This document shows, in pieces, positions 24,447 to 32,854 of a stretch of DNA of 64,000 nt. The stretch covers positions 4,746,501 to 4,810,500 of the forward strand of contig NZ_CP022372.1 of the NCBI RefSeq assembly GCF_002220095.1, written 5' to 3'. Made by a program: the position numbers and the translations under genes. The DNA comes from Bosea sp. AS-1. GTDB taxonomy: Bacteria > Pseudomonadota > Alphaproteobacteria > Rhizobiales > Beijerinckiaceae. How positions within the stretch are numbered: position 1 is the first letter of the stretch; each line of letters starts with the position of its first letter. The notes beneath the pieces are model-generated. The model ran no database searches and was not told the origin of the DNA. It worked only from the letters and a program-made list of their open reading frames with translations.

Positions 24447-26240
24447 ATGTCCTTCCTTCGCAAGATCAGCCTCCCGGCGCTTCTGTGCCTCCTCGCCCTG
24501 CTCGCGTTTCGCCCGGCGGCGGGTGCCACTCCTGCTCCGGCAGAACAGGTCCTCACGCTCACGGCCGAGCGCGATGCGACCGGCATGCTCATGCTGCGTT
24601 TCGGGGCAGCGCCGGGAAACTACCTTTATCGCGACAGCCTCAGCGCCAAGCGCGAGGGCAAGCCGCTCACCCTCGAAACGCCTGCCGGCGAGGAGAAGGA
24701 CGATCCGAATTTCGGTCGGGTCGAGATCTACCATGGCAGCGTGGTCGCGACTCTCGCGGCGGCGCCGGCCACCGGCACGATCGAGATCGGCTATCAAGGC
24801 TGCGCCGAGCAGGGCGTCTGCTATCCACCCCAGGCCCGCACCCTGGATCTGGCGACACTCGCGATCGGCAAGGTTCGGCTCGGCTTGGGCGGAAGCAGCG
24901 AAAACGCTGCCGTTGAGCCTACGGTGTCCCCGCCGGCAGCACCAGCCGCCACCGAGGACGGCCTTGCCGACACGCTTGGCGGGAACGTCGTCCTCATGCT
25001 CGGGGCTTTCCTCGGCTTCGGCCTTTTGCTGTCGCTGACGCCCTGCGTCTTCCCGATGATCCCGATCCTCTCAGCGATGCTCGCCGGCGCGAGCGGCGAA
25101 GGCAGGCTCTCCCCGACGCGCGGCTTCATCCTCTCGGCGAGCTATGTGCTGGCGATGGCGGCCGCCTACGGGCTCGTCGGTCTCGCGGCCGGCGCGACCG
25201 GCGCCAATCTGCAAGCTGCCCTGCAATCGCCCTGGGCGCTCGGGCTGGCGGCCTCCCTGTTCGTCGCCCTGGCGCTGGCCATGTTCGGCCTTTACGAGAT
25301 TGCCCTGCCTCCGCAACTGGCTAACCGCCTGCCCGGACGTGGCGGCTCGGTCATGGGGGCAGCACTGCTCGGCTTCGGCTCGGCGCTTATCGTCGGGCCC
25401 TGCGTGACGCCGCCGCTCGCTGCCGCGATGCTCTACGCCGTCCAGACGGGAGAGGCCGCGCGTGGCGCGGCGACCCTGTTCGCGCTGGGGCTCGGCATGG
25501 GCTTGCCGCTCATCGTCGCCGGCACCTTCGGCACCCGCCTCCTGCCGAAATCCGGGCCGTGGCTCACGAAGGTCCGGCAGCTGTTCGGCGTCGTGTTCCT
25601 TGCCGTGGCGGTGATGCTCGTCGCGCGCCTGCTGCCGCCTCCAGCCGCACTCGCGCTTTGGGGCTTGGCCGGCCTGGCACTGGCGGCCTTCCTCGGCGGC
25701 TTCGACCGCATCGACGGCGGTAGCGGTCCGGCCGCGCGGCTCGGCAAGGCCACAGGCCTCGCGACAGCGGCCTACAGCATCCTATTGATCGTTGGCGCAG
25801 CCGGCGGGGCCGGCGACATGCTGCGTCCCCTCGCCTTCATGAGGATGGCATCCGGCCAGGTCGCGAGTGCCTCGGCCCCCTCCGGCATTGCCCGCGTCAG
25901 CTCGCCAGCCGCTTTCGAGCGCGCGATAGCGGCAGCGGGCGCGGGCGGACGCCCCACCCTGATCTCCTTCACGGCCGACTGGTGCACGGTCTGCAAATCG
26001 AATGAGGCGGCGATGGCAGCGCCCGCGATCCGGGAGCGGCTTGCCACCCTGCCCGCCGTCACGGCCGACGTCACCGTCTACGATGCGGCGAGCCAGGCCT
26101 TGATGACGCGCTTTTCGGTGGTCGGCCCCCCGACGCTGTTCCTGCTCGATCCGCAGGGTCGCGAAATCCCCGGCTCACGCCTGATCGGCCCCATCACCGC
26201 GCAGGACATCGCCAAGCGGCTGGACCGCGCCGGCATCTGA
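24447..26240 (+). CDS. dsbD: Thiol:disulfide interchange protein DsbD (ScsB-like possible)
   Basis: 597 residues from ATG 24447 with a signal peptide (LPALLCLLALLAFRPAAGA). All three DsbD modules are present: the periplasmic alpha domain with a Cys pair (GCAEQGVCYPP), an eight-segment membrane domain with Cys-Pro motifs (LTPCVFPMIP and VGPCVTPPLA), and a C-terminal thioredoxin domain with Cys513-x-x-Cys516 (DWCTVCK). It carries electrons from cytoplasmic thioredoxin to periplasmic partners. The adjacent DsbA-like gene is a likely partner, resembling a Dsb/Scs pair. Confidence 0.93.
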   Translation: MSFLRKISLPALLCLLALLAFRPAAGATPAPAEQVLTLTAERDATGMLMLRFGAAPGNYLYRDSLSAKREGKPLTLETPAGEEKDDPNFGRVEIYHGSVVATLAAAPATGTIEIGYQGCAEQGVCYPPQARTLDLATLAIGKVRLGLGGSSENAAVEPTVSPPAAPAATEDGLADTLGGNVVLMLGAFLGFGLLLSLTPCVFPMIPILSAMLAGASGEGRLSPTRGFILSASYVLAMAAAYGLVGLAAGATGANLQAALQSPWALGLAASLFVALALAMFGLYEIALPPQLANRLPGRGGSVMGAALLGFGSALIVGPCVTPPLAAAMLYAVQTGEAARGAATLFALGLGMGLPLIVAGTFGTRLLPKSGPWLTKVRQLFGVVFLAVAVMLVARLLPPPAALALWGLAGLALAAFLGGFDRIDGGSGPAARLGKATGLATAAYSILLIVGAAGGAGDMLRPLAFMRMASGQVASASAPSGIARVSSPAAFERAIAAAGAGGRPTLISFTADWCTVCKSNEAAMAAPAIRERLATLPAVTADVTVYDAASQALMTRFSVVGPPTLFLLDPQGREIPGSRLIGPITAQDIAKRLDRAGI

Positions 26241-26260
26241 ACCACACGAGGAAGCCACCC

Positions 26261-26884
26261 ATGAAACGCAGAGATTTTCTCACGGCCGCAGCGCTCGGCC
26301 TGGCCTTGCCGGCCTTGTCCGGCGGACCCGCCTTCGCCGAGAGCATCGACGTCGACGCCATCCTTCACGACCCCGCCGCGCCGACCGCCGGCAATGCGAA
26401 AGGCGATGTCACGATCGTCGCCTTCCTCGACTACAACTGCCCCTACTGCAAGAAATCGGCTCCGGATCTCGACCGCATCGTCCGCGAGGACGGCAAGATC
26501 AGGCTGGTCTACAAGGATTGGCCGGTCCTCACCGAGGCGTCCGTCTACGGCGCCCAGCTCGCGCTCGCGGCCCATTACCAGCAGCAATATGACCGCGTTC
26601 ACCACGCACTGATGGCGATACCGGGTGGGCGCGTTCCCCAGGACAAGATGCTCGCGGCGGTGAAAGCTTCCGGCGTCGGGCTGGAGCAGCTCCAGAACGA
26701 CCTCAAGGCCCATGCCGCCGACATCACGGCGCTGCTGCGCCGCAATCTCGCCCAGGCGGATTCGCTCGGCCTCCAGGGCACGCCGACCTATCTGGTCGGG
26801 CCGTTCCGCACTTCGACGCTCGACTATGCCGGCTTCAAGCAAGTGGTCTCGGATGCGCGCAAGAAGCAGGCAGCCGGTCAGTGA
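26261..26884 (+). CDS. DsbA-family periplasmic thiol oxidoreductase (ScsC/DsbG-like)
   Basis: 207 residues from ATG 26261, 20 bp after dsbD. The N-terminus MKRRDFLTAAALGLALPALS has a Tat-like RRDFL motif; cleavage is likely at AFAES. The thioredoxin-fold active site is Cys60-Pro-Tyr-Cys63 (YNCPYCKK), and the cis-Pro loop appears as GTPTYLV near residue 175. Domain order matches DsbA/ScsC-type proteins. Co-transcription with dsbD suggests it is kept reduced and acts as an isomerase or reductase rather than a DsbB-coupled oxidase. Confidence 0.9.
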   Translation: MKRRDFLTAAALGLALPALSGGPAFAESIDVDAILHDPAAPTAGNAKGDVTIVAFLDYNCPYCKKSAPDLDRIVREDGKIRLVYKDWPVLTEASVYGAQLALAAHYQQQYDRVHHALMAIPGGRVPQDKMLAAVKASGVGLEQLQNDLKAHAADITALLRRNLAQADSLGLQGTPTYLVGPFRTSTLDYAGFKQVVSDARKKQAAGQ

Positions 26885-26891
26885 TCTTCGC

Positions 26892-27605
26892 ATGACATCG
26901 ATGCACCACGCCTTCCCAATGCGCCGTGCCGCAATGCGCTGGCTCTGCGTCGCCCTGCTGCCGGTCGCGCTCGCTGCCTGCACTACGACGGGCGCTCCGC
27001 CGGCTACTTCCCTCGCCGCACCGAAACCGGTGATCCCGCCCGAGCAGGCGGCCCGCTACGGAGCCCTGCAAGACGAGCCCTTCGCTGTCCCGGCCGTATC
27101 GCTTGAGGATCTGAAGCCGCGCTATATGCGACAGCTCGTCGATAACCCGACGGGCCAGCCACCGGGTACCATCGTGGTCGATCCGGGCAAGCGCTTCCTC
27201 TACCTGGTCCAGGAAAACGGCAAGGCGTTGCGCTACGGCGTCGGCGTCGGCCGCGAAGGTCTGGCCTGGTCAGGGACCGCCAATGTCGCGACCAAGCGCG
27301 CCTGGCCGAGCTGGACGCCGACACCCGACATGATCCGGCGCGAGCCCCGCAGATACGCCCGGTGGGCCGGTGGGATGAAGGGTGGTGCGGACAACCCGCT
27401 CGGGGCGCGCGCGCTCTATCTCTTCAAGGACGGCAAGGACACGCTTTACCGCATCCACGGGACCAACGAGCCCTGGTCGATCGGGCAGGCCATGTCCTCA
27501 GGTTGCATCCGCATGATGAACCAGGACGTGGTCGATCTTTACGCCCACGTGCGCGCCGGCGCGAAGGTCGTCGTCCTGCCAGCGCGACGGGACGGCGGCG
27601 CATGA
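26892..27605 (+). CDS. L,D-transpeptidase (YkuD domain) lipoprotein
   Basis: 237 residues from ATG 26892, 7 bp after the DsbA-like stop; later in-frame ATGs at 26901, 26919 and 26934 are also possible. A signal with lipobox LAAC (ALAACTTTG) suggests membrane anchoring. The YkuD catalytic motif is HGTN followed by SSGCIRM with Cys205 as nucleophile. Such enzymes form 3-3 cross-links or anchor proteins on peptidoglycan. The catalytic Cys must stay reduced in the periplasm, which gives a reason for the linkage with dsbD and the DsbA-like gene. Confidence 0.9.
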   Translation: MTSMHHAFPMRRAAMRWLCVALLPVALAACTTTGAPPATSLAAPKPVIPPEQAARYGALQDEPFAVPAVSLEDLKPRYMRQLVDNPTGQPPGTIVVDPGKRFLYLVQENGKALRYGVGVGREGLAWSGTANVATKRAWPSWTPTPDMIRREPRRYARWAGGMKGGADNPLGARALYLFKDGKDTLYRIHGTNEPWSIGQAMSSGCIRMMNQDVVDLYAHVRAGAKVVVLPARRDGGA

Positions 27606-27635
27606 ACCTTGCGCCGAAGGCTCCCCACCGCGTGG

Positions 27636-29864
27636 CTACTGGCTCTGAAGCTCCCGCAAGGCCGCCTTGACCTTCTCCCGCTTGAACGGAACCGAACGCA
27701 GACGGGCGCCGGTCGCGTCGAAGATGGCATTCGAGATCGCGGACGGCACCACCGCCGCGGTCGGCTCCCCCGCTCCCCAGGGCTTCTCCGTCGGCCGGTC
27801 GATCAGGTCGATCACCAGCTCCGGCAACTCAGAGAAGCGCAGGATGGGGTAGGTCGCCCAGTCGAGGCTCGTGACCATGCCGCGATCCCAGGTCACCTCT
27901 TCCTTCATGGTGCGGCTCACCGTCTGGATGACGCTACCTTCGATCTGCGCCCGTACGCCGTTCGGATTGATGATCTGGCCGCAATCATGGACGACGTAGA
28001 GCTTGGTCACGCGCACGTCGCCGAGGGCGCTGTCGACCTCGACATCCGCGGCGATACCGACATAGGTGCGCACCAGCTCGTATTTCACATAGCTGACGCC
28101 GCGCCCCTTGAGGATGGCGCCGTTCCGGTCCTTGCGCGGCGACGGGCGCTCCTCCCAGGCCGCGACCTTCCTGAGACGCTCCAGCACCTCCCGACCGCGG
28201 CTATCGGCCGGGTCGAGATACTTCAGTCGAAAGGCAATCGGGTCTACGGCGGCAGCCGCAGCGATCTCGTCGAGGAAGCATTCATTGGCGAAGGTGTTCT
28301 GCATCCGCCCCGGCGTCCTGATCCAGGATGGCCGCAGCGGCGTCGTCTCCAGCCGATGGCAAACGGTCTTGATGTTCTGGAAGCGATAGGGAATCGCGGA
28401 ATCGCCGGTGATGCCGCCAGGCGAGAGCAGGTTGTCCTTGGGCTTGCCCGACAAGGTGGCCGCGACGAGATCGACATTGCCGCCGGCGCCCTGCGGAATA
28501 TGGAATTCGCTTTCCCAGGCCAGGACCGTTCCGGAAGGATCGAGATTGGCGCGCAGGTCGATCAGAGTCGGCGCACCCTTCGGGTCCCAGCCATGCTCGT
28601 CCGCCCGCGACCACTGCACACGTACCGGCTTGCCGACGGCCTGGGCCAGCAGGGCAGAATCCGCAGCGGCGTCTTCGTGACCATTGCGGCCATAGCAGCC
28701 CGCCCCATCGACATAGATGCAGCGCACGTCCTCCAGTGGCAGCGACAACATCAGCGCGAGCTGCTTGCGCAGATTATGCGTCGCCTGCGACGCCGACCAG
28801 CAGGTCAGCTTGCCGTCCTTGAATTCCGAGATCGCGCAGGAAGGCCCGATCGATCCATGAGTATGGATCGCGAAATCATAGGTCGCGGCGAGCTTGCGGC
28901 CCTCTCCGGCCATCGCCGCAGCCGTGTCGCCGACCGTGCTGGTGACGTCGTCCTTGACCACTTTGGTCGCCCGGACATGCTCCCAGAGCTTATCCTGTTC
29001 GGGCAGCGTCTCAGATTTGGACCACACCGCCTTGAGCTCGCGCGCCGCGCGGACGGCAGCCCATTCGGTCTCGGTCACGACGCCGAGGAAGTCTCCGTCG
29101 CGCACGGTCCTGACGAAGCCGGGCATGCCCTTGACCGAAGCCTCGTCGACGCTTTGGAGCTTGGCGCCAAGCGCGGGCGGGCGGATCACTGCGCCGTGCA
29201 ACATGCCGGGCACGCGCACGTCGTGCATATAGGTGAAGCGGCCCGTCAGCTTCTCGGGGATGTCCCGCCGCGGGATCGCCTTGCCGACGAGCTTGTATTG
29301 CGCCGGGTCCTTCGCTGGCGCAGCCGAGTCGAGCTTCAGGGAGAAGGATTGGCCGCCGACGAGTTCAGCGTAGCTCACGCGGCTGCCGCCGGGCGCAGAG
29401 ACGACACCTTCGACAATCGTCAGCTCGGCCTTGTTCGCGCCAAGCTTCTGCGCTGCGAGATCCAGCAAGGCCGCGCGCGCCGTGGCGGCAGCCTGGCGGA
29501 TCACCATGCCCGCGACTTGGATCGTCTGGCTGCCATAGGTCGGCCCCTGATCGGGAGTCAGCGCCGTATCGCCCTCGACGATCGACAGCGCCGAGAGCGG
29601 AACGTCGAGCTCCTCCGCCACGATCTGCTGCAAGCCGATCCGGACACCCGTACCAAGGTCGACCTTGCCGCTGAACAGCGTAACCATGCCCTTGTCGTCG
29701 ATCGACAGAAAGCTGTCGACCTGATCGAGAGCGACCGGTTTCGCCACAACGGCAGGAGCTTGCGCCTGCGCCGCATTGCGCGTCACCGGCAGGGAAAAAG
29801 CGACCACCAGGGCTCCACCGCCCTTCAGGAGATCGCGCCGCGAGGGCTTGAAAGCGATGTTCAT
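27636..29864 (-). CDS. Molybdenum hydroxylase large subunit, nicotinate/isoquinoline dehydrogenase-like
   Basis: 742 residues from ATG 29864. The N-terminus has a Tat signal (RRDLLKGGG, then a hydrophobic stretch ending NAAQAQA), so the folded, cofactor-loaded enzyme is exported. The rest matches the molybdopterin-binding aldehyde oxidase/xanthine dehydrogenase domains of the IorB type, close to the usual length of that subunit. It hydroxylates an N-heterocycle or aldehyde and passes electrons through the [2Fe-2S] subunit to the cytochrome encoded upstream. Substrate not determined. The opposite strand is open over nearly the whole gene, a common by-product of high GC. Confidence 0.9.
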   Translation of the reverse strand: MNIAFKPSRRDLLKGGGALVVAFSLPVTRNAAQAQAPAVVAKPVALDQVDSFLSIDDKGMVTLFSGKVDLGTGVRIGLQQIVAEELDVPLSALSIVEGDTALTPDQGPTYGSQTIQVAGMVIRQAAATARAALLDLAAQKLGANKAELTIVEGVVSAPGGSRVSYAELVGGQSFSLKLDSAAPAKDPAQYKLVGKAIPRRDIPEKLTGRFTYMHDVRVPGMLHGAVIRPPALGAKLQSVDEASVKGMPGFVRTVRDGDFLGVVTETEWAAVRAARELKAVWSKSETLPEQDKLWEHVRATKVVKDDVTSTVGDTAAAMAGEGRKLAATYDFAIHTHGSIGPSCAISEFKDGKLTCWSASQATHNLRKQLALMLSLPLEDVRCIYVDGAGCYGRNGHEDAAADSALLAQAVGKPVRVQWSRADEHGWDPKGAPTLIDLRANLDPSGTVLAWESEFHIPQGAGGNVDLVAATLSGKPKDNLLSPGGITGDSAIPYRFQNIKTVCHRLETTPLRPSWIRTPGRMQNTFANECFLDEIAAAAAVDPIAFRLKYLDPADSRGREVLERLRKVAAWEERPSPRKDRNGAILKGRGVSYVKYELVRTYVGIAADVEVDSALGDVRVTKLYVVHDCGQIINPNGVRAQIEGSVIQTVSRTMKEEVTWDRGMVTSLDWATYPILRFSELPELVIDLIDRPTEKPWGAGEPTAAVVPSAISNAIFDATGARLRSVPFKREKVKAALRELQSQ

Positions 29865-29874
29865 GTCGGCCTCC

Positions 29875-30330
29875 TCACGCAGCCGCGCGCTTGATCGCGC
29901 GCATGATGGCGACATGCGTCCCGCAACGGCAGAGATTGGGCTCCATATGGCTGCGGATCTCTTCCTCGGTCGGATGCGGGTTGCGGTTCAGCAAGGCCTG
30001 CGCCTGCATCACCATGCCGGAGATGCAATAGCCGCACTGGGCCGCCTCCTCCTCGATGAAGGCCTGCTGCAGCTTGTTGGGCTTGCCGTTTTCCAGCAAC
30101 CCCTCCAGCGTCGTGATCTTCCGCCCCTCCACCGCGGCTACCGGCAGCAGGCAGGAGAAGGTTGGCTCGCCATCGACATGCACCATGCAAGCGCCGCACT
30201 GGCCGAGCCCGCAGCCGAAGCGCGGTCCGTGCAAGGCGAGTTCGTTGCGGAGCACATAGAGCAGCGGCGTCGACGGATCGGCCACCTCGACCTGCTCCGT
30301 CTTGCCGTTGACGTGCAACGAGAACTTCAT
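29875..30330 (-). CDS. [2Fe-2S] small subunit of molybdenum hydroxylase
   Basis: 151 residues from ATG 30330, overlapping the cytochrome stop by 4 bp. The first cluster is bound by the plant-type ferredoxin motif FGCGLGQCGAC plus the Cys of SCLLP. The second cluster uses CGYC and LCRCGTH in the C-terminal helical domain. This is the complete eight-Cys set of the CoxS/IorA/NicA family. There is no signal peptide, so it probably travels with the Tat-exported large subunit. Confidence 0.95.
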   Translation of the reverse strand: MKFSLHVNGKTEQVEVADPSTPLLYVLRNELALHGPRFGCGLGQCGACMVHVDGEPTFSCLLPVAAVEGRKITTLEGLLENGKPNKLQQAFIEEEAAQCGYCISGMVMQAQALLNRNPHPTEEEIRSHMEPNLCRCGTHVAIMRAIKRAAA

Positions 30331-31604
30331 GGCTGGGCTCCTTCCTTGCGGGCCTTGGCGACCTCCGCCTCGACATCCGTCCAGAGCGGCTGGTCGCTGT
30401 AGCGGGCGCGGACATACTGGACCAGCGCCGCGACCTGGGCGTCGCTGAACATGCCGCCGAAGGCCGGCATGTAGGGGCCGCCGTCGCGGCGATAGGATTC
30501 GATGCCCTGCAGGACGGCCCGAACGGCGTTGGCCGATCCCGGCGCGTGCACCGCCGTGCTCAGCGGCAGCGGCAGGGCCTGGGAGGGGCCGACCTCGCCC
30601 CGACCATTGTGGCAGCGGGCGCAGGCGCCATCGTAAAGCGCAGCGATCGCAGCGGACGATTCAGGCAGCGCCTTGCCTTCGGGTGGTGATGCTGGACCAG
30701 CCGCGGGAGCCCCGGCCGAAAGGCTGGCGACATAGGTCGCGATGGCGCGCACCTCTTTCCGCGAGATGCTACCGAGATTCTTCGCGACATCCGCCATCGG
30801 ACCCGCCGCGACACCGTGCTGACGCTGCCAGCCCGTTGCCAGATAGTCAGCCAGCTGGTCGACGGTCCAGCGATGGGCCTTGATCAGCGAAGCGTCGAGC
30901 GGCGGCGCATTCCAGCCATCGGCGACGCCGCCGGCATAGAGGCTTCCTTTCTTCTCGGCCCCGAAGGTATTCCGCGGCGTGTGGCATGATCCGCAATGGC
31001 CAAGCCCCTCGACCAGATAGCGGCCACGATTCCAGTCCTCGCCCTTCGCCGGGTCGGGGCGCAGCGGATCCTGATGCAGGAAGAGCAGCTTCCAGCCGGC
31101 CACGATCGGGCGGATGTTGAAGGGGAAGCCGAGCTGGTTTTCGGGCACGCGGCTGGAAACGGCCGGCCGGTTCATCAGGAACGCATAGATGCTGCGGACA
31201 TCTTCGTCGGTGACGAAGGTGAAATGGTCATAAGGGAAGGCCGGGTAGAGCTGCCGCCCCTCGCGATCGACGCCCTCGCGCATTGCGCGCCGGAAGGCTT
31301 CTTCCGTCCAGCTCCCGATCCCGGTCTCGCGGTCCGGCGTCAGGTTGCTGGCGTAGATCGTACCGAACGGCGTCGGCAGCGGCCTGCCACCTGACAAGGC
31401 CGGCTTACCCTCGGCCGTATGGCAGTCGCCGCAATTGCCGAGCGTCGCCAGATCGGCTCCGCGGCCAATCAGGGTCTTATCGCTTTCGATGCCCGCGCCT
31501 TCGGCGCGCGGGGCCAGAGCCGGCCGCCAGATCCACCAGAGCCCTGCGCCGGCCACCACGAGAGCCACGAGCAGGAGAACGGCAACCGCCCTGAAAATCT
31601 TCAC
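30327..31604 (-). CDS. Membrane-anchored tri-haem cytochrome c
   Basis: 425 residues from GTG 31604 (VKIFRAVAVLLLVALVVAG), chosen because it places the membrane anchor at the N-terminus; the frame is open a further 23 codons. Three haem c motifs are visible: CGDCH, CGSCH and CARCH. This matches the tri-haem cytochrome subunit or domain of periplasmic alcohol, aldehyde and nicotinate dehydrogenases. As first gene of the set it likely takes electrons from the molybdenum hydroxylase and passes them to the respiratory chain. Confidence 0.88.
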   Translation of the reverse strand: MKIFRAVAVLLLVALVVAGAGLWWIWRPALAPRAEGAGIESDKTLIGRGADLATLGNCGDCHTAEGKPALSGGRPLPTPFGTIYASNLTPDRETGIGSWTEEAFRRAMREGVDREGRQLYPAFPYDHFTFVTDEDVRSIYAFLMNRPAVSSRVPENQLGFPFNIRPIVAGWKLLFLHQDPLRPDPAKGEDWNRGRYLVEGLGHCGSCHTPRNTFGAEKKGSLYAGGVADGWNAPPLDASLIKAHRWTVDQLADYLATGWQRQHGVAAGPMADVAKNLGSISRKEVRAIATYVASLSAGAPAAGPASPPEGKALPESSAAIAALYDGACARCHNGRGEVGPSQALPLPLSTAVHAPGSANAVRAVLQGIESYRRDGGPYMPAFGGMFSDAQVAALVQYVRARYSDQPLWTDVEAEVAKARKEGAQP

Positions 31605-32030
31605 GTCATGCAACTCCAATTCCGACGCGGGACCCCACGGCCACCAACGGCAGGACCTGGCACCCCTCCCCAACGGGCCGAGGCGTCGCCTTCCGAAAGC
31701 GCACAGCGCCCGCCTGTCACGGCATTGGAAAGCTGATGTCAGTTGTACGCGTCACGATTTTAGTTCGTGAAATGAAAAAAGGGCATGGCCGTCCGGCTTC
31801 GCAGAAAACAGGCGCGAGAGGCTTTGGTCATCTACGCTCAAGGCTCGACCGGCTGTGGAAAAACAGGCGCGCACGGCTCCAACCAGTGCCGAAGCCCTAT
31901 CGTCCCCCTTCCCCTCGGACGACAACGGCGCAGCCGCATCCGGAACGGTCACATGCACCAGCAGAGCGCCCATTTCAGTCGCCTGCCCGGATCGTGCGAC
32001 AGTCCATCCTCCGCAGGCGAGGCAAAACCG
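31605..32030. other. 426-bp divergent intergenic region
   Basis: Lies between the divergent cytochrome c gene and the GntR gene. It contains a short AT-rich stretch with one inverted repeat (31752-31770). A reading frame continuing the GntR gene upstream is open, but it lacks similarity to GntR proteins and is treated as non-coding. Confidence 0.5.
31752..31770. promoter_or_regulatory. Inverted repeat TCACGA-N7-TCGTGA
   Basis: Perfect 6-bp arms with a 7-nt spacer (ttttagt) in the AT-rich part of the divergent region. Possible regulator-binding site for the molybdenum hydroxylase operon; no cognate regulator can be assigned. Confidence 0.35.
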
Positions 32031-32735
32031 ATGAACACCACAGCCAGCAGCCCCCCGACAGACCGCAAGCGCGGCTCGGGCGTCAAGCTCGTCTATGACA
32101 TGCTGCGCGCCGAAATCCTGTCTCTGACATTGCCGCCGGGCAGCCCCGTCGACGAGGTCCAGCTCGCAGAGCGCTTCGGCATGTCGCGCACGCCGATCCG
32201 CGAAGCGCTTGTGCGGCTCGCCGGCGAAGGGCTGGTCGAGACGTTGCCGAACCGATCGACCCTCGTCGCCAATATCGACGTGCTGAACCTGAACCCCTTC
32301 TTCGATGCGATCACACTGATGTACCGCGTGACGACCCGACTGGCGGCCCAGCACCACCGGCCGGAAGATCTGGAAGCGATCCGAGCGCAGCAAGCCGAGT
32401 TCGCGGCGGCGGTCCGGGCGCAGGATGCACTCGCGATGATCGCGACCAACCGGCAGTTCCATGCGGCGATCGCCGAGGCCGGCCGCAACCCATACTACTA
32501 TGGCCTGTTCACCCGACTGCTCGATGACGGGCGCCGGCTCCTGCGACTGTACTACCAATCCTTCAACGACCGCCTGCCCGAGGAATATGTCCACGAACAT
32601 GAGGAGATGATCGACGCCATCGCCAATGGCGACATCGCACGCGCCGACACGCTGGCGCGGGCGCATGCCGATCAGATCGTCCGCCAGATCCAGCGTCTCT
32701 TCGCCGCCGACAATCGCCAGGACATCCCGCTCTAA
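32031..32735 (+). CDS. GntR-family regulator (FCD domain), probable hydroxyproline-operon regulator
   Basis: 234 residues from ATG 32031. The winged helix covers about residues 18-85 (VDEVQLAERFGMSRTPIREALVRLAGEGLVE), followed by a helical FCD domain with the TNRQFHAAIAEAGRNPYY motif. It ends 119 bp before the first hydroxyproline gene on the same strand. The palindrome in that gap is a likely operator. GntR proteins commonly control hydroxyproline catabolism in Rhizobiales, which supports but does not prove the role. Confidence 0.9.
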   Translation: MNTTASSPPTDRKRGSGVKLVYDMLRAEILSLTLPPGSPVDEVQLAERFGMSRTPIREALVRLAGEGLVETLPNRSTLVANIDVLNLNPFFDAITLMYRVTTRLAAQHHRPEDLEAIRAQQAEFAAAVRAQDALAMIATNRQFHAAIAEAGRNPYYYGLFTRLLDDGRRLLRLYYQSFNDRLPEEYVHEHEEMIDAIANGDIARADTLARAHADQIVRQIQRLFAADNRQDIPL

Positions 32736-32767
32736 GCACCCGATCCATTCAGCACTGGATTTATGTC

Positions 32768-32794
32768 GACAATTTGCATACTATAAAAATTGTC
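32768..32794. promoter_or_regulatory. Operator-like inverted repeat GACAATTT-N11-AAATTGTC
   Basis: Perfect 8-bp arms around an 11-nt spacer that contains CTATAA, a possible -10 element, about 60 bp upstream of the DapA-family start. This AT-rich element stands out in the GC-rich background and fits a repressor site for the GntR protein encoded just upstream. Confidence 0.6.
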
Positions 32795-32854
32795 CGCGCC
32801 AGGCGGTCCCGACGGCGTGCCGGTTCGGCTCCAGAATCGTTCAGAGATGGCCCC

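Noticed and set aside
27609..29894. A 761-codon open frame on the plus strand
   Set aside because: It lies antisense to the well-supported molybdenum hydroxylase gene; composition is Arg/Gly/His-rich without recognisable domains, as expected of high-GC antisense frames.
31785..32030. N-terminal extension of the GntR gene upstream of 32031
   Set aside because: The extension is Arg/Ser/Pro-rich with no similarity to GntR proteins, and the ATG at 32031 places the winged helix at the normal distance.
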